Positions 48,859 to 56,944 of a DNA stretch of 64,000 bases are shown piece by piece. Numbering within the stretch: position 1 is the stretch's first letter; every line of letters begins with the position of its first letter. A model generated the notes under the pieces. It was not told the DNA's origin. It did no database searches and worked only from the letters and a program-made list of their open reading frames with translations. Source of the DNA: Zoogloea ramigera (lineage in GTDB: Bacteria; Pseudomonadota; Gammaproteobacteria; Burkholderiales; Rhodocyclaceae); contig NZ_BJNV01000013.1 in the NCBI RefSeq assembly GCF_006539865.1, positions 1 through 64,000 of the forward strand. Reading direction: 5' to 3'. The translations under genes and the position numbers were made by a program.

Positions 48859-50022
48859 ATGAACAAGATCGCCCGCCGGATGGCCGACATCCAACCCTTC
48901 CATGTGATGGAAATCCTCAAGCGCGCCCATCAGCTTGAAGCCGCCGGGCGCGACATCATCCACCTGGAGGTCGGCGAACCCGACTTCCCCACTCCGCCCA
49001 CCATCGTCGAAGCGGCGCGGGACTTCCTGGCTGGCGGCCACGTGCATTACACCCCGGCGCTGGGCCTCACTGCGCTGCGCGAGGCGATCGCACGCTTCTA
49101 CCACGACCGCTTCGGTGCCGACATCTCCCCCGAACGCATCATCGTGACGCCGGGCGCGTCGGGTGCCCTGATGCTGGCCCTCGCCGTCACCACCGATCCG
49201 GGCGACGAATGGCTGCTGCCCGACCCGGGCTACCCCTCCAACCGCCACCTGGTGCGCAGCTTCGAGGGCGTTGCCCGGGCCCTGCCGGTGGACGCCTCGA
49301 CGCGTTTCCAGCCGACCCCCGCCCAGCTCGCCGACGCCTGGACCGCACGCACCCGTGGGCTGATGGTGGCCTCACCGGCCAACCCGACGGGCACCCTGCT
49401 CACCCAGGCCGAAATCATTGCGCTGCACGAAGCCGTGGCGGCCCGTGGCGGCATCCTGATCGTGGACGAGATCTATCAGGGGCTCAATTACGGCGTCGAC
49501 GCCAGCACGGCCCTGACCAGCCTTGAAGATGTGTTCGTGGTGAACAGCTTCTCGAAATACTTCGGCATGACCGGCTGGCGGCTCGGCTGGGTGGTTGCTC
49601 CCCAGGCCTACGTGCGCCAGATCGAAAAGCTCGCCCAGCACTTCTTCATCTCGCCGTCGACGCCGGCCCAGCACGCGGCCCTGGCCGCCTTCACCCCGGC
49701 CACCCTGGAAATTCTCGAGGAGCGCCGCCACGCCTTCGCCGCGCGTCGCAACACGCTACTCCCGGCTCTCCGTGAGCTCGGTTTTCGCTTTGCGACCGAA
49801 CCCCAGGGCGCGTTCTATCTGTACGCCGACATCTCGGATCTCGCCGACAACAGCGAGACCCTCGCACGGCGCCTGATCGAGGACGCGGGCGTCGCCACGA
49901 CACCCGGGATCGACTTTGGCGACAACGCCCCGGATCGTCACCTGCGCATCGCCTACACGACCGGCGAAGCCCGCCTCGTCGAAGCGGCCGAACGGATCGC
50001 CAGAGTCCTGCGCACCGGCTGA
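48859..50022 (+). CDS. Class I/II pyridoxal-phosphate aminotransferase
   Basis: A 387-residue fold-type I aminotransferase. Substrate and cofactor segments are visible: LEVGEPDFPTPP (N-terminal gate), TPGASGALML, ASPANPTGTLL, the Asp in VDEIYQGLNYG, the PLP-binding Lys in VNSFSKYFGMTGWRLGW, and the C-terminal LRIAYTT Arg. The sequence is close to aspartate- or alanine-type transaminases but the substrate cannot be fixed. The start MNKIARRMADIQ at 48859 has a weak GAGGAA-type ribosome binding site. It begins directly after the pckG terminator. Confidence 0.92.
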   Translation: MNKIARRMADIQPFHVMEILKRAHQLEAAGRDIIHLEVGEPDFPTPPTIVEAARDFLAGGHVHYTPALGLTALREAIARFYHDRFGADISPERIIVTPGASGALMLALAVTTDPGDEWLLPDPGYPSNRHLVRSFEGVARALPVDASTRFQPTPAQLADAWTARTRGLMVASPANPTGTLLTQAEIIALHEAVAARGGILIVDEIYQGLNYGVDASTALTSLEDVFVVNSFSKYFGMTGWRLGWVVAPQAYVRQIEKLAQHFFISPSTPAQHAALAAFTPATLEILEERRHAFAARRNTLLPALRELGFRFATEPQGAFYLYADISDLADNSETLARRLIEDAGVATTPGIDFGDNAPDRHLRIAYTTGEARLVEAAERIARVLRTG

Positions 50023-50050
50023 AGCTGCGCGCAGCAAGCCGCGACAGAAT

Positions 50051-50080
50051 TGAAAAAGGCCGTCGAGATGACGGCCTTCA
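50051..50080 (-). terminator. Intrinsic terminator after the lytic transglycosylase gene
   Basis: AAGGCCGTC at 50056-50064 pairs with GACGGCCTT at 50070-50078; the minus strand continues with TTTTT. It ends the leftward transcript and faces the aminotransferase gene. Confidence 0.85.
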
Positions 50081-50152
50081 GGGCACCCCAAAAACGGGAG
50101 CCACCTCGAACGGTGCGGAGCCGGGCTTATTTACCGGTTCCGCAGACCCGGC

Positions 50153-50857
50153 TCAGGCGCCAACGAACTTGCCACCACTGCGGGCAGCCTGACTCAGCTG
50201 AGCCTTGACCGCCATGACCTTGTTGGCATAGGGAGCGGCCGGGTCGCTGGAGCCGTTGTACTGCTGCAGCGCCCTCTCGATGGACCCGGTGGTCTGGATG
50301 TACTCCTTGAGGACCAGCGCACCGACACGGATGTTGGTGTGGGGATCGAACATGGCACTCCGGTCAGCCTTGACGTCGATCTTGTCAGGGTGCCACTTGG
50401 GGATCACCTGCATCAGGCCCTGAGCGCCCATCGGGCTCTCGGCGAACGGGTTGAAGCGGGACTCGATGGCCATCACCGCCACGATCAGGAGAGGATCAAC
50501 CCCCACGCTCCGACCAGTCTGCTGGGCCGCCGCCAGAAGCGGCTCGAGGGCCACCGCCGACACCTGATAACGCTTGGCCACGTAGGCCTTGACACGCTGC
50601 AGGTCGGGGCTGAGCTTGGCCGGCGTTTCCGCGACCTCGACCACCGGTTCGACCACCGGCTCGTCGACAACCGCCGTACTGACCGACGATTCTCCACCCA
50701 GACTACCAAGGGACAAACCCTGAACGCCGTGATTGGCGATACGTGAAGCAATGAACAGGGTAACGATGAGCCCGGCGACGAGAAGCCCGCCGTGGGCAAA
50801 GTGAAGCATGAATGAAGCCGCGTGACGTGCGTACTTCGCGATACGAGTTGCGAACAT
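50153..50857 (-). CDS. Membrane-anchored lytic transglycosylase (SLT domain)
   Basis: A 234-residue protein. A membrane helix (about 22-43) anchors it, followed by a Val/Glu/Pro-rich linker and a C-terminal SLT domain (about 100-225) with the catalytic Glu in VMAIESRFNP and the conserved GAQGLMQV and LQQYNGS segments. It should cleave glycan strands of peptidoglycan in the periplasm; the family is also used to open the wall for secretion machines. The start at 50857 has a strong AAGGAGAGCCC ribosome binding site. The nearest promoter-like sequence is about 330 bp upstream and precedes a structured RNA segment. Confidence 0.9.
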   Translation of the reverse strand: MFATRIAKYARHAASFMLHFAHGGLLVAGLIVTLFIASRIANHGVQGLSLGSLGGESSVSTAVVDEPVVEPVVEVAETPAKLSPDLQRVKAYVAKRYQVSAVALEPLLAAAQQTGRSVGVDPLLIVAVMAIESRFNPFAESPMGAQGLMQVIPKWHPDKIDVKADRSAMFDPHTNIRVGALVLKEYIQTTGSIERALQQYNGSSDPAAPYANKVMAVKAQLSQAARSGGKFVGA

Positions 50858-51066
50858 GGGCTCTCCTTTCTGTGGCCACAGCCCACCGAACACACACGCA
50901 AACCCGCCCTTGAAAAACAGAGGCAGGACATCCGTGCCGCTTCACCCGATGGCCCCATGAAGCAGGGCCGGGTTCAACTCATCGGCCAGATTGCAGCCGA
51001 AAGCATTCGAAAGACTAGGTCGCCAGGGGTTGATCCAAACACGCTGACGCAACCAGACAGCGTGCC
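50858..51066 (-). other. Leader/intergenic region upstream of the lytic transglycosylase
   Basis: A gene-free stretch between the candidate small RNA and the SLT gene. On the minus strand it contains a possible 42-codon reading frame beginning inside the structured RNA (ATG at about 51103) with no ribosome binding site; I do not support it. No promoter stronger than that at 51189-51217 was seen, so the SLT mRNA either carries a leader of about 325 nt or starts from a weaker local promoter. Confidence 0.45.
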
Positions 51067-51182
51067 AAAAAAAGCGCCGAAACCAGACCTTGAGACGGTC
51101 ATTAACCGGAAAGGGAAGCCCGGTTATGCGACGATTTCAGCGCCGACATTTAACAAAAAAACTGCGTGCTGCATTGCACACA
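51067..51182 (-). ncRNA. Candidate structured small RNA or 5' leader RNA
   Basis: Downstream of a consensus promoter the minus-strand RNA can fold into a three-way junction. An 11-bp closing stem (GCGCUGAAAUC, 51143-51133, with GGUUUCGGCGC, 51084-51074, two G-U pairs) encloses a 6-bp hairpin AACCGG/CCGGUU (51125-51104) and a 4-bp hairpin GACC/GGUC (51100-51086). The closing stem is followed at once by U7 (51073-51067), as in a terminator. The larger hairpin exposes the loop GCUUCCCUUU, which is complementary to Shine-Dalgarno-like sequence. No known RNA family is recognised. It could be a free small RNA or an attenuator leader of the SLT gene; only the sequence and fold are seen. Confidence 0.5.
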
Positions 51183-51188
51183 AAATGC

Positions 51189-51217
51189 ATTGTATTGATT
51201 CGATTCACTTTTGTCAA
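51189..51217 (-). promoter_or_regulatory. Strong sigma-70 promoter of the candidate RNA/SLT leader
   Basis: On the minus strand a perfect -35 TTGACA (51217-51212) and -10 TACAAT (51194-51189, one base from consensus) are separated by 17 bp. Transcription would start near 51182. It is the best consensus promoter seen in the window and lies in an AT-rich island between ampD and the SLT gene. Confidence 0.75.
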
Positions 51218-51339
51218 TCCCAGGGGGAAGCACCCGGGCGTGGGGCAAATCACACCGCATAAGCCGGAGCTGGCGGGTGAACCTGAAGCTGGCCGCGGCC
51301 GGAGAGAAATCCCGGCGCCTGAGCGGGTTTCGGCAAGCC

Positions 51340-51963
51340 TCAGAGCGGTCGCCCGGCAAGTGGAAAAGGCCAGCGCATCCGATCGGAATCGTCGCTCTCG
51401 CCCTCCCCTTCCGGCTCGATCAGGAGGGCCACCTCGCCCTTCCCCGCTTCGATAAGAATGCGCCGCAGGCGCCCCCACGAAAAATACGGGCCCGGGTCGG
51501 TCTTGCGGCCCGGAGCGATATCCGAGTGCCCGGTGACGCCCGCCACCGGAAAGCGGCCGCACAGTTCGCTAAGCAGCCCGGCCAGCGCCTCGTACTGGGC
51601 CTGCTCGAAGGGCAGGATGTCGCAGCCCTCCAGCTCGACCCCGACGGAGAAATCATTGCAGCGCTCGCGCCCACGCCACGACGAGACACCGGCGTGCCAG
51701 GCGCGCTTTTCGGGCGGGACAAAACAGACCAGCTCGCCGCCGCGCCGGATGAAGTAGTGGGCGGAGACACGCAGATGATGGATCGTCGCGTAATAGGGGT
51801 GCCCGGAGGGGTCCAGACGATTGGTGAACAACTGCTCCACGGCTGGCCCGCCGAACCGATCAGGAGGCAGGCTGATGGCGTGCACGACGACCAGGGAGGG
51901 CAATTCGCCGGCAGGCCGCTCATCGCAGTTCGTCACCGGATCAGGGGGAAAGGAGATTTTCAT
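51340..51963 (-). CDS. ampD: 1,6-anhydro-N-acetylmuramyl-L-alanine amidase AmpD
   Basis: A 207-residue cytoplasmic zinc amidase that removes the stem peptide from anhydro-muropeptides during wall recycling. Expected ligands are visible: the His in VVVHAISLPP, the Glu in VGVELEGCD, and GHSDIAPGRKTDPGPYFSW with the last His and Asp. The start at 51963 follows an AGGAGCGAGG sequence; a longer in-frame extension would run through the tRNA genes. Loss of AmpD induces AmpC beta-lactamase in species that have ampR-ampC. Together with nagZ in the same region it forms part of the recycling pathway. Confidence 0.94.
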   Translation of the reverse strand: MKISFPPDPVTNCDERPAGELPSLVVVHAISLPPDRFGGPAVEQLFTNRLDPSGHPYYATIHHLRVSAHYFIRRGGELVCFVPPEKRAWHAGVSSWRGRERCNDFSVGVELEGCDILPFEQAQYEALAGLLSELCGRFPVAGVTGHSDIAPGRKTDPGPYFSWGRLRRILIEAGKGEVALLIEPEGEGESDDSDRMRWPFPLAGRPL

Positions 51964-52002
51964 GGGCCTCGCTCCTGGCGACTCGGCGCGCAGGACAAAA
52001 CA

Positions 52003-52036
52003 AAACGGGGAAAACGAATCATCGTTTTCCCCGTTT
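52003..52036 (-). terminator. Terminator of the Gly-Cys-Gly tRNA transcript
   Basis: A perfect 15-bp stem (AAACGGGGAAAACGA at 52003-52017 with its complement at 52022-52036, ATCA loop) lies just downstream of the last tRNA. On the minus strand it ends in TTT followed by GTTTTG. Confidence 0.92.
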
Positions 52037-52040
52037 ATCC

Positions 52041-52116
52041 TGGAGCGGCAGAAGAGTCTCGAACTCTCGACCTCAACCTTGGCAAGGTTGCGCTCTACCA
52101 ACTGAGCTACTGCCGC
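52041..52116 (-). tRNA. tRNA-Gly (anticodon GCC), second copy in the array
   Basis: A 76-nt tRNA with encoded CCA. Acceptor GCGGCAG pairs with CTGCCGC, anticodon loop TTGCCAA, T loop TTCGAGA. Identical in sequence to the tRNA-Gly at 52246-52321. Last in the transcript, before a strong terminator. Confidence 0.97.
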
Positions 52117-52133
52117 ATTCAAACTTCAAGTAC

Positions 52134-52207
52134 TGGAGGCGCGAGCCGGAGTCGAACCGACCTACACGGATTTGCAATCCGGTGCATAACCGCTTTGCTA
52201 TCGCGCC
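52134..52207 (-). tRNA. tRNA-Cys (anticodon GCA)
   Basis: A 74-nt tRNA with encoded CCA. Acceptor GGCGCGA pairs with TCGCGCC, anticodon stem CCGGA/TCCGG around the loop TTGCAAA. It lies between two identical tRNA-Gly genes. The spacer to the upstream tRNA-Gly contains a small hairpin (GAAAAGC-TAC-GCTTTTC, 52220-52236), possibly a processing signal. Confidence 0.97.
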
Positions 52208-52245
52208 GTGTATTGCACGGAAAAGCTACGCTTTTCACTGAATTC

Positions 52246-52321
52246 TGGAGCGGCAGAAGAGTCTCGAACTCTCGACCTCAACCTTGGCAAGGTTGCGCTC
52301 TACCAACTGAGCTACTGCCGC
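52246..52321 (-). tRNA. tRNA-Gly (anticodon GCC), first copy in the array
   Basis: Same 76-nt sequence as the copy at 52041-52116. It lies 55 bp downstream of pgsA on the same strand, so the tRNA array may be read from the long upstream operon. Confidence 0.97.
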
Positions 52322-52376
52322 TGAAAGAGCCGCCATTATAGACAGCCAGAACGGCTTGTCAACAACTGATTTGACC

Positions 52377-52949
52377 TTATCGACTCCGCTTCATCAGCTC
52401 GGGCCAGGCGCAGCGCATGTAGTAACCCATCGACCACAGGGTGAGAACGGCCGCCACGTAGATCAGCAGGGTGCCGAGCTTGAGGCTGTCGAACCCCATT
52501 ACCGGCGCCTCGATCAGCAACAGCGGGATCGCCGACATCTGCGCCGCTGTCTTCAGCTTGCCCACGAAGGCCACCGCGACGCTGCCGGAAGCACCCACCT
52601 TGGCCATCCACTCGCGCAGGGCCGAGATGGTGATCTCGCGGCCGATGATGACCAGCGCGATCAGCGAATCCACCCGCCCGAGGTGCACCAGCACGATCAG
52701 CGCCGCCGCCACCATCAGCTTGTCGGCCACCGGGTCGAGGAAGGCGCCGAAGGCCGAGGTCTGCCCGAGGCTGCGGGCCAGGTAGCCGTCGAACCAGTCG
52801 GTCACCGCGGCGACGATGAAGGTCACGGTGGCGACGAGGTTCTTGCCCTCGGCCGAGATCACATCGGCCGGCAGGTAGTAGATGCCGACGAAAAAGGGGA
52901 TCAGCGCGATGCGCGCCCAGGTCAGGGAATTAGGTATGTTGAAAGGCAT
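52377..52949 (-). CDS. pgsA: CDP-diacylglycerol-glycerol-3-phosphate phosphatidyltransferase PgsA
   Basis: A 190-residue membrane enzyme that makes phosphatidylglycerophosphate, the precursor of phosphatidylglycerol and cardiolipin. The CDP-alcohol phosphotransferase motif DG-x2-AR-x8-G-x3-D-x3-D is intact (from DGYLAR to LDPVADK), and five to six helices are predicted. The start MPFNIPNSLTWARI at 52949 is family-typical. It follows uvrC by 17 bp, the common uvrC-pgsA-tRNA order. Confidence 0.96.
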   Translation of the reverse strand: MPFNIPNSLTWARIALIPFFVGIYYLPADVISAEGKNLVATVTFIVAAVTDWFDGYLARSLGQTSAFGAFLDPVADKLMVAAALIVLVHLGRVDSLIALVIIGREITISALREWMAKVGASGSVAVAFVGKLKTAAQMSAIPLLLIEAPVMGFDSLKLGTLLIYVAAVLTLWSMGYYMRCAWPELMKRSR

Positions 52950-52966
52950 GGACACATTCACTGCGA

Positions 52967-54760
52967 CTATCGCAGGGCATTGTATATCTGTTCCGCCAGG
53001 TGCCGGTTGATACCATCCACCCGACACAGGTCTTCCACCGTGGCATCCCGCACACCATCGAGGCCACCGAAGGCCGCCAGCAGCTTGCGGCGGCGCGTCG
53101 GCCCGACCCCGGCGATGTCTTCGAGGCGGGAGGTGTTGCGGGCTTTGGCACGCCGGGCACGGTGGCCGGTGATCGCAAAACGGTGGGCCTCGTCGCGGAT
53201 CTCCTGGATGAGGTGCAGCGCCGGCGCGTCGGGGCGCATGTGCACCGGCTCGCGACCATCGGGGAAGACCAACTCTTCGAGGCCCGGCTTACGGCTCTCG
53301 CCCTTGGCGACGCCGAACATCGTGATGTCGAGGCCGAGTTCGGCGAGCACCTCGCGGGCGACGCCCATCTGCCCCTTGCCGCCGTCGATGAGGATGAGGT
53401 CCGGCCGCACGCCCTCGCCGGCCGCCACCTTTTCGTAGCGCCGGGTGAGCGCCTGGCGCATCGCCGCGTAGTCGTCACCCGGGGTGATGCCGGCGATGTT
53501 GTAGCGACGGTACTCGGACTTCTTCATCGCCGTGCCGTCCCACACCACGCAGGAGGCCACCGTGGCCTCACCCATGGTGTGGGAGATGTCGAAGCACTCG
53601 ATGCGCGTCGGGGTCTCGGCCAGCTGGAGGGCATCGCGCAGGGCCTCGAGGCGCTGCTCGCCGCGGGACGACTCCTGCTCGCGCACCAGCAGCGCGAGGC
53701 CGGCGTTGTTCTCGGCCATCCCGATCCAGGCCCGCTCATTCTCGTAGCGGGCGGCGACCACCACCACCTTGCCTTCGACGACCGCTTCAAGGGCCTCGCG
53801 CACCGGCGCCGGGTCGAGATTGACCAGGACACGCCCGGGCACGGGATGATCCTGGTAATGCTGCTCCACGAAGGCCACCAACGCATCGAGCGGTGCGCAG
53901 CCCTGGGCATTGGCGGGGAACAGCGGCCGGTCGCCGAGGTGTCGCCCGCCGCGGATCATCGCGAGGTTGACGCACACCAGCCCGCCCCGCTCGACGGCCG
54001 CCAGCACATCCACGTCCTCGTCGCGGGCGCTCTCGACGAACTGCTTGTGGAGCACGGCCTGCAGGTTGCGGATCTGGTCGCGGTAGGCGGCGGCCTGCTC
54101 GAAGGCCAGGCGGTCGGAGGCCTCCTGCATGCGCCTCGACAGATCATCCACCACGTCACCGTGCCGCCCGCCAAGGAAGAGGCTGGCCAGGCTCACGTCG
54201 GCGGCGTAAGCCTCCTTGTCGATCAACCCCACACAGGGCCCGGTGCAGCGCTGGATCTGGTAAAGCAGGCAGGGCCGCGAGCGGTTGCTGAAGGTGGTGT
54301 CCTCGCAGGTGCGCAGGCGGAAGATCTTCTGCATCAGGTGCAGGGTGTCGCGCACCGCCCACGAGTTGGGGAAGGGCCCGAAGTAGCGCACGCCTTTGCG
54401 GAAGCCGCCCCGGTGATAGAAGATCTGCGGAAACTCGTCGCCCGAAATGGCGATGTAGGGGTAGGACTTGTCGTCCCGAAACAGGATGTTGTACTTGGGC
54501 CCGAGGCTCTTGATGAGGTTGTTCTCGAGGATCAGCGCCTCGGCCTCGGAGCGGGTGGCCGTGGTATCCACCCGCACCACCTGCCCCACCATGATCGCGA
54601 TGCGCGGCGACAGCTGGGTGCGCTGGAAATACGACGACACCCGCCGCTTGAGGTTCTTGGCCTTGCCCACGTAAAGCACCACCTCGCCCTCGCCTATCAT
54701 GCGATAGACGCCGGGCTCCTCGGTGAGCGTGCGCAGGAAAGTCTTGGCGTCGAAGCTCAT
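52967..54760 (-). CDS. uvrC: Excinuclease ABC subunit C (UvrC)
   Basis: A 597-residue nuclease that makes both incisions in nucleotide excision repair. The N-terminal GIY-YIG domain spans GVYRMIG to VLYVGKAKNLKRR (about 17-45), a Cys-rich centre (LRTCEDTTF, RPCLLYQIQRCTGPC) follows, then the UVR region that binds UvrB, the RNase H-like C-terminal nuclease (CFDISHTMGE, ILIDGGKGQ) and tandem helix-hairpin-helix motifs (LEDIAGVGPTRRRKLL). Start MSFDAKTFL at 54760; the longer in-frame extension overlaps nagZ and is rejected. 14 bp after nagZ. Confidence 0.97.
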   Translation of the reverse strand: MSFDAKTFLRTLTEEPGVYRMIGEGEVVLYVGKAKNLKRRVSSYFQRTQLSPRIAIMVGQVVRVDTTATRSEAEALILENNLIKSLGPKYNILFRDDKSYPYIAISGDEFPQIFYHRGGFRKGVRYFGPFPNSWAVRDTLHLMQKIFRLRTCEDTTFSNRSRPCLLYQIQRCTGPCVGLIDKEAYAADVSLASLFLGGRHGDVVDDLSRRMQEASDRLAFEQAAAYRDQIRNLQAVLHKQFVESARDEDVDVLAAVERGGLVCVNLAMIRGGRHLGDRPLFPANAQGCAPLDALVAFVEQHYQDHPVPGRVLVNLDPAPVREALEAVVEGKVVVVAARYENERAWIGMAENNAGLALLVREQESSRGEQRLEALRDALQLAETPTRIECFDISHTMGEATVASCVVWDGTAMKKSEYRRYNIAGITPGDDYAAMRQALTRRYEKVAAGEGVRPDLILIDGGKGQMGVAREVLAELGLDITMFGVAKGESRKPGLEELVFPDGREPVHMRPDAPALHLIQEIRDEAHRFAITGHRARRAKARNTSRLEDIAGVGPTRRRKLLAAFGGLDGVRDATVEDLCRVDGINRHLAEQIYNALR

Positions 54761-54774
54761 CGTGATGGGCGCAA

Positions 54775-55812
54775 TCAGGCCAGGGCCAGCACGCTGTCGC
54801 GGGCCTGGCAGTAAGGCGCCCAACCGGCGAGGGTGGCCGGGTCGGCGGGCATGTTGCCCTGCCGCGGGCGCAGGGCGGCGATGCGCTCGGCGCTGCCGGC
54901 GGCCACCGCCGGATGCCAGCGGTCGAGGAGCTGCACGGCCAGGTCGGGCCGGTTGCACACCAGCACCATGTCGCAGCCGGCGGTGTGGGCTGCGCTGGCG
55001 CGGTCGACGATGTCGCCGGCGACGCTCGCCCCTTCCATCGTCAGGTCGTCACTGAAGATCACGCCGCCAAAGCCCAGCCGACCGCGCAGCACCTCCTGCA
55101 GCCAGAAGGGCGAGAAGCCCGCCGGGCGTGGGTCGATCTTTTCGAAGATCACGTGGGCGGGCATCACGCCGGCCAGTTCGCCGGCCAGCAGGCGGAAGGG
55201 CTGCACGTCTTCGGCCCAGACCGCCTCGAAGCCGCGGCCATCCACCGGAATCGCCACGTGGGAGTCGGCCTCCACCGCCCCGTGGCCGGGAAAATGCTTG
55301 CCCACCGCGCCCATGCCGGCATCGCCGAGGCCGGCAATTAGGGCGCGGGCGAGCTCGGTGGCGACCAGCGGATCGCGATGAAAGGCCCGGTCGCCGATCA
55401 CCGAGCTCACCGCATAATCGAGGTCGAGCACCGGCGCGTAGCTGAGGTCGACGCCGTGGGCACGCAGCTCGGCGGCCAGCACGAAGCCCGCGTGGCGGGC
55501 GGCCGCCTTGGCCGCGGCCGGATCGGTGTTCCAGGCCTCGCCGAAGCGGCGCATCGCCGGCAGGCGGGTGAAGCCCTCGCGGAAACGCTGGACGCGGCCG
55601 CCTTCGTGGTCCACCGAGATCACCAGGCCCGGGCGCACCGCGCGGATCGCCCCGGTGAGGGCCCGCAGCTGGCCGGGCTCGGCGTAGTTGCGGGCAAACA
55701 GGATCACGCCGCCGACCAGCGGGTGCTGCAGGATCTCGCGCTCTTCGGCGGTGATTTCATGGGCGGCCACGTCGAGCATAACGGGGCCGGCAGGGCGATG
55801 GGATGGCTTCAT
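54775..55812 (-). CDS. nagZ: Beta-N-acetylhexosaminidase NagZ
   Basis: A 345-residue family 3 glycosidase that removes GlcNAc from anhydro-muropeptides in the cytoplasm. Key segments: VDHEGGRVQRF, KHFPGHG with the flexible-loop His (GAVEADSH), and the nucleophile Asp in FSDDLTMEGA. It works before AmpD in wall recycling, and both genes lie within 5 kb. It overlaps acpS by 4 bp and is followed by uvrC. Confidence 0.96.
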   Translation of the reverse strand: MKPSHRPAGPVMLDVAAHEITAEEREILQHPLVGGVILFARNYAEPGQLRALTGAIRAVRPGLVISVDHEGGRVQRFREGFTRLPAMRRFGEAWNTDPAAAKAAARHAGFVLAAELRAHGVDLSYAPVLDLDYAVSSVIGDRAFHRDPLVATELARALIAGLGDAGMGAVGKHFPGHGAVEADSHVAIPVDGRGFEAVWAEDVQPFRLLAGELAGVMPAHVIFEKIDPRPAGFSPFWLQEVLRGRLGFGGVIFSDDLTMEGASVAGDIVDRASAAHTAGCDMVLVCNRPDLAVQLLDRWHPAVAAGSAERIAALRPRQGNMPADPATLAGWAPYCQARDSVLALA

Positions 55813-56186
55813 GGCTTTTCGATGACGGCAAAGGCGACGACGTAGTCGGTTTCGTCGGAGAGGCTCAGGTGGGCGTGCAGCCCACGCTCGCGCATATGCT
55901 CGGCCAGGGCCGGGGCAAACTCGAACAAGGGCTTGCCCAGGGCGTCGTGCCCCACGCGCACCGCGTGGAGCGTGGCCGGCGCGGCGACGCCGGTGCCGAG
56001 TGCCTTGCCGAAGGCCTCCTTGGCCGCGAAGCGCTTGGCCAGCAGCCGGGCCGGGTCGGGCGCGGCGGCAAAGGCGGCGCGCTCGGAGGCGTCGAGGATG
56101 CGCTCAGCAAAGCGCGCGCCGTGACGCTCGAGCGCGTCGGCCAGGCGCGCCACCCGCACGATGTCGGTGCCGACGCCGTGGATCAC
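55809..56186 (-). CDS. acpS: Holo-[acyl-carrier-protein] synthase AcpS
   Basis: A 125-residue phosphopantetheinyl transferase that activates acyl carrier protein. The [10 protein letters not shown] segment (metal-binding Asp) and [15 protein letters not shown] (Glu, Lys) are the family signatures. It overlaps nagZ and pdxJ by 4 bp on each side, so the three are coupled. Confidence 0.96.
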   Translation of the reverse strand: MIHGVGTDIVRVARLADALERHGARFAERILDASERAAFAAAPDPARLLAKRFAAKEAFGKALGTGVAAPATLHAVRVGHDALGKPLFEFAPALAEHMRERGLHAHLSLSDETDYVVAFAVIEKP

Positions 56187-56944
56187 GGCCGCAGGCCGCG
56201 TTCGGCGCCCTCGCGCATCAGGCGCTTCATTTCGCGCACGGCCTCGCGCAGGCCAGTGAACACCGAGCGGCTGATGATGGAGTGGCCGATGTGCAGCTCG
56301 CGGATGCCGGTGAGGCGGGCGATGGGCTGAACGTTGTAGTAATTGAGGGCGTGGCCGGCGTTGAAGCGCATGTCGAGGCTACGCACGGCAGCCCCGGCCT
56401 CGGCGATCCTGGCGATCTCGGCCAGCACGGCCGGGCTCTCGGCGTCGCGGCCGGCGGCGTGGAAGGCGTGGGCATAGGGCCCGGTGTGGATCTCGCAGAC
56501 CTTGGCGCCGATGCGCGCGGCGGCCTCCACCTGGGCGACATCGGCGTCGATGAAGACGCTGACGATGATGCCACGGTCGGCAAGACGCGCCACCGCGTCC
56601 TTCAGCTGCGCCTCCTGGGCGACGATGTCGAGGCCACCCTCGGTGGTCACCTCGTGGCGGCCTTCGGGCACGAACATCGCCATCTCGGGCTTGATCTCGC
56701 AGGCGATGCCGACCATCTCGTCGGTGGCGGCCATCTCGAGGTTGAGCTTGATCTGGGTGAGGTCGCGCAGCTTGCGCACGTCGGCGTCCTGGATGTGGCG
56801 GCGGTCTTCGCGCAGGTGCACGGTGATGCCGTCGGCCCCGCCCAGGTGGGCTTCGACAGCCGCCCACACGGGGTCGGGCTCCCAAGTGCGGCGGGCCTGG
56901 CGCAGGGTGGCAACGTGGTCGATGTTGACGCCGAGTTCGATCAA
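56183..56944 (-). CDS. pdxJ: Pyridoxine 5'-phosphate synthase PdxJ
   Basis: A 253-residue TIM-barrel enzyme that makes pyridoxine phosphate from 1-deoxyxylulose 5-phosphate and 3-amino-2-oxopropyl phosphate. Start [18 protein letters not shown], with [16 protein letters not shown], and near the end [14 protein letters not shown] for phosphate binding. Overlaps recO and acpS by 4 bp. Confidence 0.97.
   Translation of the reverse strand: MIELGVNIDHVATLRQARRTWEPDPVWAAVEAHLGGADGITVHLREDRRHIQDADVRKLRDLTQIKLNLEMAATDEMVGIACEIKPEMAMFVPEGRHEVTTEGGLDIVAQEAQLKDAVARLADRGIIVSVFIDADVAQVEAAARIGAKVCEIHTGPYAHAFHAAGRDAESPAVLAEIARIAEAGAAVRSLDMRFNAGHALNYYNVQPIARLTGIRELHIGHSIISRSVFTGLREAVREMKRLMREGAERGLRP

Noticed and set aside
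50822-51262. A 146-codon plus-strand frame in the region upstream of the lytic transglycosylase
   Set aside because: No ribosome binding site or family; it overlaps the start of the transglycosylase gene and the structured RNA candidate on the other strand.
52041-52321. tRNA-linked integration site for a mobile element
   Set aside because: The identical tRNA-Gly sequences look like att repeats, but only tRNA-Cys lies between them and no integrase or foreign DNA is present.
51211-52341. A 376-codon plus-strand frame spanning ampD and three tRNA genes
   Set aside because: It is antisense to ampD and passes through tRNA genes, which real coding sequences do not.
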